This document shows, in pieces, positions 60,589 to 64,000 of a stretch of 64,000 nt of DNA. The notes beneath the pieces were generated by a model that did no database searches, was not told the DNA's origin, and worked only from the letters and a program-made list of their open reading frames with translations. Source of the stretch: Solemya velum gill symbiont (GTDB lineage: Bacteria > Pseudomonadota > Gammaproteobacteria > Chromatiales > Chromatiaceae); NCBI RefSeq assembly GCF_000787395.1, contig NZ_JRAA01000001.1, positions 682,001-746,000 on the forward strand, written 5' to 3'. How positions within the stretch are numbered: position 1 is the first letter of the stretch; the number at the start of each line of letters is the position of its first letter. The translations under genes were made by a program, and so were the position numbers.

Positions 60589-60749
60589 TTTCTTCTGAAC
60601 AATAGGTGCATTGTCACCAGGTTGGCTACAGTCACCGGGCCGACACCCGCTAGCAATCAATTGAAAAAAATCTGATCCGTTCTCACTGAAGGCAACATTT
60701 GCGAGGCACTGCTTGCTGATTTAGTGCGTACGTTTTTTGGAAAGAAACA

Positions 60750-61202
60750 TCAGCGACAAGACGCCGGCAGGTACCGTCCAACCACTCCACCCACTGCAGG
60801 TGCGGTGCATTCCCAGTCGGTTGTCCCTGAGCTACTCTGCGGTACGATTGCTATCTGGTTGTCTGCACCAACCAGGGCTGTATCAATATAGATCGTAATC
60901 GTACCTGTCACTGAAGTACTGATTTGATCGACATACAGGCTACGCGGCGACCCTGCACTACCACCCTCACCACATCCCCACGAGTCTGGCGTTGCCTGCG
61001 TGGTAGTCCCTTCCTGAAACTTCTCTGAAATAACCTGTTTACAAGATCCTGAAAGCATCAGACCTTCTGACACTTTTGCTCGAACTGCGAAATCGTTGTA
61101 TGCAGGTAAGGCAATTGATGCAAGGATGGCGATAATGGCAATCACCATCATTAATTCTATCAAAGTGAATCCAGCAGTCCTCTTGGTCCAGCTCTTTAAC
61201 AT
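60750..61202 (-). CDS. Type IV pilin, first copy
   Basis: 150 residues. Prepilin-peptidase site [14 protein letters not shown] with Glu5 of the mature chain, hydrophobic N-helix, and four later cysteines ([25 protein letters not shown]) for disulfides near the D-region. Close in plan to the pilin at 61590-62042 (shared CGEGGS and YVDQ), so the two arose by duplication. A TTGACA promoter candidate lies about 95 bases upstream. Confidence 0.92.
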   Translation of the reverse strand: MLKSWTKRTAGFTLIELMMVIAIIAILASIALPAYNDFAVRAKVSEGLMLSGSCKQVISEKFQEGTTTQATPDSWGCGEGGSAGSPRSLYVDQISTSVTGTITIYIDTALVGADNQIAIVPQSSSGTTDWECTAPAVGGVVGRYLPASCR

Positions 61203-61296
61203 GCCCGATCCCTAATATGATCTCTTCTCTATTCAAGAAGTATTTTTTATATATGCAGGATAGCGTAATACAATTCACCAGCAACGATTACTGATA

Positions 61297-61325
61297 AATT
61301 TAACCTGCAATATAATCACTGTCAA
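61297..61325 (-). promoter_or_regulatory. Candidate sigma-70 promoter of the first pilin gene
   Basis: On the minus strand, TTGACA (61325-61320), 17 bases, TAAATT (61302-61297). The -35 is perfect; it lies about 95 bases before the ATG. Confidence 0.5.
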
Positions 61326-61538
61326 ACCAATTATGTATACAATTATGTTACGCGTTATTTCAGCATAGCACCAGTTAACTACAAGCAGTATATATGTATA
61401 TATACATTAGTCGCGACACCCCGGTTGATCACCTTAGCTACGGATTGAATGCCGCATACCAGCGACCTCACTGCGTACTGGATTCAGACCACCTCAATAC
61501 AACAGGATACCGTCAAACACATCGCCGCCTGATTCCAT

Positions 61539-61573
61539 GCGCAAAAAAGGCAGCCAGGCTGCCTTTTTTGCGC
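61539..61573 (-). terminator. Intrinsic terminator of the second pilin gene
   Basis: Perfect 17-base arms GCGCAAAAAAGGCAGCC and GGCTGCCTTTTTTGCGC around one base. It lies 17 bases past the pilin stop and is symmetric, so it works in both directions. Confidence 0.93.
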
Positions 61574-61589
61574 ATTGATTAAATTAATT

Positions 61590-62042
61590 TTAATCGCTGC
61601 AAGTAGATGGCAAGTATTTTGTGTCAACACCACCAGATGCAGCCGGACCACAAGACCAGGTTCCACCAACAGTTGCCGGTACGCCGAGTACGATTTCATT
61701 ATCATCGCCTGTCAGGTCTGTATCAAAATGAATAGTAATATTACCACTCGTATCGGTTGCCAACTGATCAACATAGTCAGTTATTGGAGATGTAGAAGAA
61801 CCACCCTCGCCACAGTTCCAGTCATCTGCATCATTAGACACACCACTCTGCCTGGCCTCTTCTACTGACGCTTTACACTTACTGGCCAGCATAATACCTT
61901 CTGAAACCTTGGCGCGAACCGTGTAGTCCTGATATGCGGGCAATGCCAGTGCAGCAAGAATACCAATAATGGCAACCACAATCATCAGCTCGATCAGTGT
62001 GAAACCCTGCTCTTTTCTGACCTGTTTGTTTACGTCTTTCAT
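61590..62042 (-). CDS. pilA: Type IV pilin, second copy
   Basis: 150 residues from the ATG at 62042 ([20 protein letters not shown]). Leader peptide [37 protein letters not shown], the standard type IVa pilin start. Cysteines in ASKCKA, WNCGEGG, WSCGPA and STCSD. The gene nearest to pilB and therefore more likely the major pilin; which copy forms the pilus cannot be read from sequence alone. Confidence 0.93.
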   Translation of the reverse strand: MKDVNKQVRKEQGFTLIELMIVVAIIGILAALALPAYQDYTVRAKVSEGIMLASKCKASVEEARQSGVSNDADDWNCGEGGSSTSPITDYVDQLATDTSGNITIHFDTDLTGDDNEIVLGVPATVGGTWSCGPAASGGVDTKYLPSTCSD

Positions 62043-62398
62043 TTGAATAAACCCCTTGTTTAAGTATTTCAATATCTTAGTTTCAGCATGATGAGTCTCA
62101 AGCATCACCACTGCCTATATTGTTGATTATGGACATCCAACACCACTGGAGTCAACAAAAGTTCTCATCCGGAGCGCCTTCGACCAAAAAACCAGTCAAA
62201 TCAATGCTCCCATAAACTTTAGTCTAGCATAATATATAATGTTCAATGCAATAAGAAAGATTCTGTTTTAATTTTTTAATCCGACATTCCTAACAGTGGA
62301 AATATGCAGGTTAATGCATTAACCTGAACACTAGGCATGTAAAGAGATTCCGGCATCTCAACAATCTCCGGTAACACCGTTTAAGTACAGGAAAAACC
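62043..62398. other. Intergenic region between pilin and pilB
   Basis: 356 bases between divergent pilA and pilB, AT-rich at 62220-62280. It holds the sigma-54-like site at 62101-62116. Nothing else is supported. Confidence 0.6.
62101..62116 (-). promoter_or_regulatory. Possible sigma-54 promoter of the second pilin gene
   Basis: Minus strand AGGCAGTGGTGATGCT has the required GG-N10-GC spacing but only a partial match elsewhere. It would start RNA about 48 bases before the ATG. Pilin genes in Pseudomonas use such promoters. Confidence 0.3.
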
Positions 62399-64000
62399 AT
62401 GGCACTGACTGGACTGGTAAAACATCTGCATAAACGCGGACTCATAAACAAAGAGGACGCAGAAAAACTAATCGAAGAATCACGCCAGACAGACACATCC
62501 CAGGTTTCACTGCTACTCAAGTCCGATGACTTTACCCCTCGAAAAATCAGTCTTCTGATCTCGGATGCCTACAGCCTGCCTTTTCTCGATCTGGACTCCA
62601 TCATTGTTCAGGATATGCCTCTCAACCTTCTGCCCGAGGAGTTCATCCGTTCACGGCGCGTGATGCCGCTGCACCAGCACGGAAGAACCCTCTTTATAGG
62701 TATTACAGATCCTGTCTCACTTGAGGCGATTGAGCAGATCTCCTTCAAGACCGCACTCTCGACCAGGCCGGTAGTCATTGACGATGATGCGATGAAAGCG
62801 CTTCTCGACTCTGACATGTTCAAGGGTGATGAAGCAGCGTTCGACGCGCTCGATGCAGCCCATCTTGATAACATCGAATTCGACGCAGGTGAATCAGAGG
62901 ACGATGAAGAAGAGCAGGTCTCTTACAGTGATGATACGCCTATCGTACGCTTCATTAACAAAATCCTCGTCGATGCAATCAACAGTGAAACCTCGGATAT
63001 TCACTTTGAACCATACGAAAAGTTTTACCGTATCCGCTACCGTCAGGATGGCGTTTTGCGTGAAGTCGGCAGACCCCCTATCACAACTGGCGCACGGCTT
63101 TCATCACGCCTGAAAATCATGGCAAGGCTCAACATCACGGAAAAACGCATCCCGCAGGATGGTCGTATCCGTTTGCACCTGTCGAAACACAGGTCGATCG
63201 ATTTTCGTGTCAATACCCTGCCTACTCTATATGGTGAGAAGGTCGTGCTGCGTATACTCGATCCAAGTACCGCCAAACTCGATATTGATATTCTCGGCAT
63301 GACAGATGAGCAAAACAAGCTCTACAGGGAAGCCATCGGGCGTCCATACGGCATGATCCTGGTCACGGGTCCTACCGGTAGTGGTAAAACCGTAACTCTC
63401 TACTCGGCGATGAACAAAATTAACAAACCCGGAACCAATATCTCTGCCGCAGAGGATCCGGTAGAAATCCCCCTGGCGGGGATTAACCAGGTCAATGTCA
63501 ACCCCAAGGTTGGCTTGACCTTTGCCAGTGCTCTGCGAGCATTCCTGCGTCAGGATCCGGATATCATCATGGTGGGTGAGATTCGTGATATTGAAACCGC
63601 CGAGATTGCCGTCAAGGCAGCACAAACAGGCCACCTGGTTTTTTCAACCCTGCATACTAATGACGCACCCCAGACCCTGACACGTCTAGCCAACATGGGA
63701 CTGCCGCCCTATAACATTGCCGCCTCGGTTCTGCTGATAATGGCACAGCGTCTCGTGCGCGTCCTCTGCCCACACTGCAAGGAACCCGAGAGCCTGCCTG
63801 ATGAAGTTCTTCTCGAAGAAGGTTTCTCACTCGAGGACATCAAAAAGGGCATCAATCTTTTCAAAGCGGTCGGCTGTGACAAGTGTACCGAAGGCTATAA
63901 CAGTCGTACCGGTATCTTCCAGCTTCTGCCTGTCAACGAGGCGATGCAGAAGATGATTCTTGAAGGCGGTACAACATTGGAGCTGGATGAACTGGCTGAA
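62399..64000 (+). CDS. pilB: PilB, type IV pilus extension ATPase (3' end missing)
   Basis: 534 codons are present from the ATG at 62399 (MALTGLVKHLHKRGLINKEDAEKL); the family runs to about 570, so some 35 residues lie beyond the window. N-terminal MshEN/T2SSE_N domain, then the ATPase with Walker A GPTGSGKT (about 324-331), EDPVE, FLRQDPDIIMVGEIRD and a zinc site CPHC...CDKC. It powers pilus extension. pilC and pilD would be expected next. Confidence 0.95.
   Translation, partial: MALTGLVKHLHKRGLINKEDAEKLIEESRQTDTSQVSLLLKSDDFTPRKISLLISDAYSLPFLDLDSIIVQDMPLNLLPEEFIRSRRVMPLHQHGRTLFIGITDPVSLEAIEQISFKTALSTRPVVIDDDAMKALLDSDMFKGDEAAFDALDAAHLDNIEFDAGESEDDEEEQVSYSDDTPIVRFINKILVDAINSETSDIHFEPYEKFYRIRYRQDGVLREVGRPPITTGARLSSRLKIMARLNITEKRIPQDGRIRLHLSKHRSIDFRVNTLPTLYGEKVVLRILDPSTAKLDIDILGMTDEQNKLYREAIGRPYGMILVTGPTGSGKTVTLYSAMNKINKPGTNISAAEDPVEIPLAGINQVNVNPKVGLTFASALRAFLRQDPDIIMVGEIRDIETAEIAVKAAQTGHLVFSTLHTNDAPQTLTRLANMGLPPYNIAASVLLIMAQRLVRVLCPHCKEPESLPDEVLLEEGFSLEDIKKGINLFKAVGCDKCTEGYNSRTGIFQLLPVNEAMQKMILEGGTTLELDELAE

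Larger units (their letters stand above)
61203..61589. other. Intergenic region between the two pilin genes
   Basis: 387 bases. The left part is the promoter region of the first pilin gene; the right end holds the terminator of the second. The middle (61330-61530) shows nothing clear. Confidence 0.6.

Overview
The window reads as chromosome from a sulfur-oxidising gammaproteobacterium, probably a free-living or symbiotic relative of the Chromatiales. Two things support this. It carries a complete reverse-type dsr operon in the gene order known from Allochromatium vinosum (dsrABEFHCMKLJOPNRS), next to a sulfide:quinone oxidoreductase. Its housekeeping blocks also follow gammaproteobacterial order: rsgA/orn/queG/nnr/tsaE/amidase/mutL/miaA/hfq/hflX/hflK, and bamC with dapA. 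No rRNA, tRNA, insertion sequence, prophage or CRISPR array was seen.

Layout. 1-8.5 kb is a leftward train of conserved genes (nnr, tsaE, amidase, mutL, miaA, hfq, hflX, hflK). queG diverges from it and is followed by orn, a small cytochrome c and rsgA (to 11.7 kb). 11.7-17.8 kb is accessory: a TPR-sulfotransferase fusion, an EVE-domain protein, a LemA/DUF3137 pair, an aspartate-racemase gene broken by an in-frame TGA, and several small proteins. 17.9-26.9 kb holds sqr, purL, a metallo-hydrolase, bamC, dapA and cysC, all leftward. 26.9-40.7 kb is the 15-gene dsr operon, also leftward.

Divergent from dsrA, 41.1-44.0 kb holds a rightward five-gene cassette: a TauD-like dioxygenase, a 63-residue protein, an unrecognised 237-residue protein, a Cas6/Cmx6-like RAMP protein with no CRISPR locus in view, and a DsrC paralogue that has lost both redox cysteines (RspA type). 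This is the most unusual content of the window.

44.2-60.0 kb is mostly core metabolism and envelope: lgt-thyA, arsM, tatD, clpB, plsC-pgeF-rluD, bamD, midA, folM, nadE-glnK, sucCD. The right end (60.4-64 kb) has a PP0621-type protein, two related type IV pilin genes and the 5' part of pilB.

How it fits together. Sqr would oxidise sulfide to stored sulfur. DsrEFH and DsrC would carry sulfane sulfur to DsrAB in the cytoplasm. DsrL would handle electrons at the sulfite reductase, and DsrMKJOP would recycle DsrC and exchange electrons with the quinone pool. DsrN supplies siroheme amide. The divergent cassette shares the dsr control region and includes a DsrC-like regulator and an RNA-endonuclease-like protein, so it may be a dedicated regulatory or RNA-processing module for sulfur oxidation; that last step is inference. 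All calls come from reading the sequence, without database searches.
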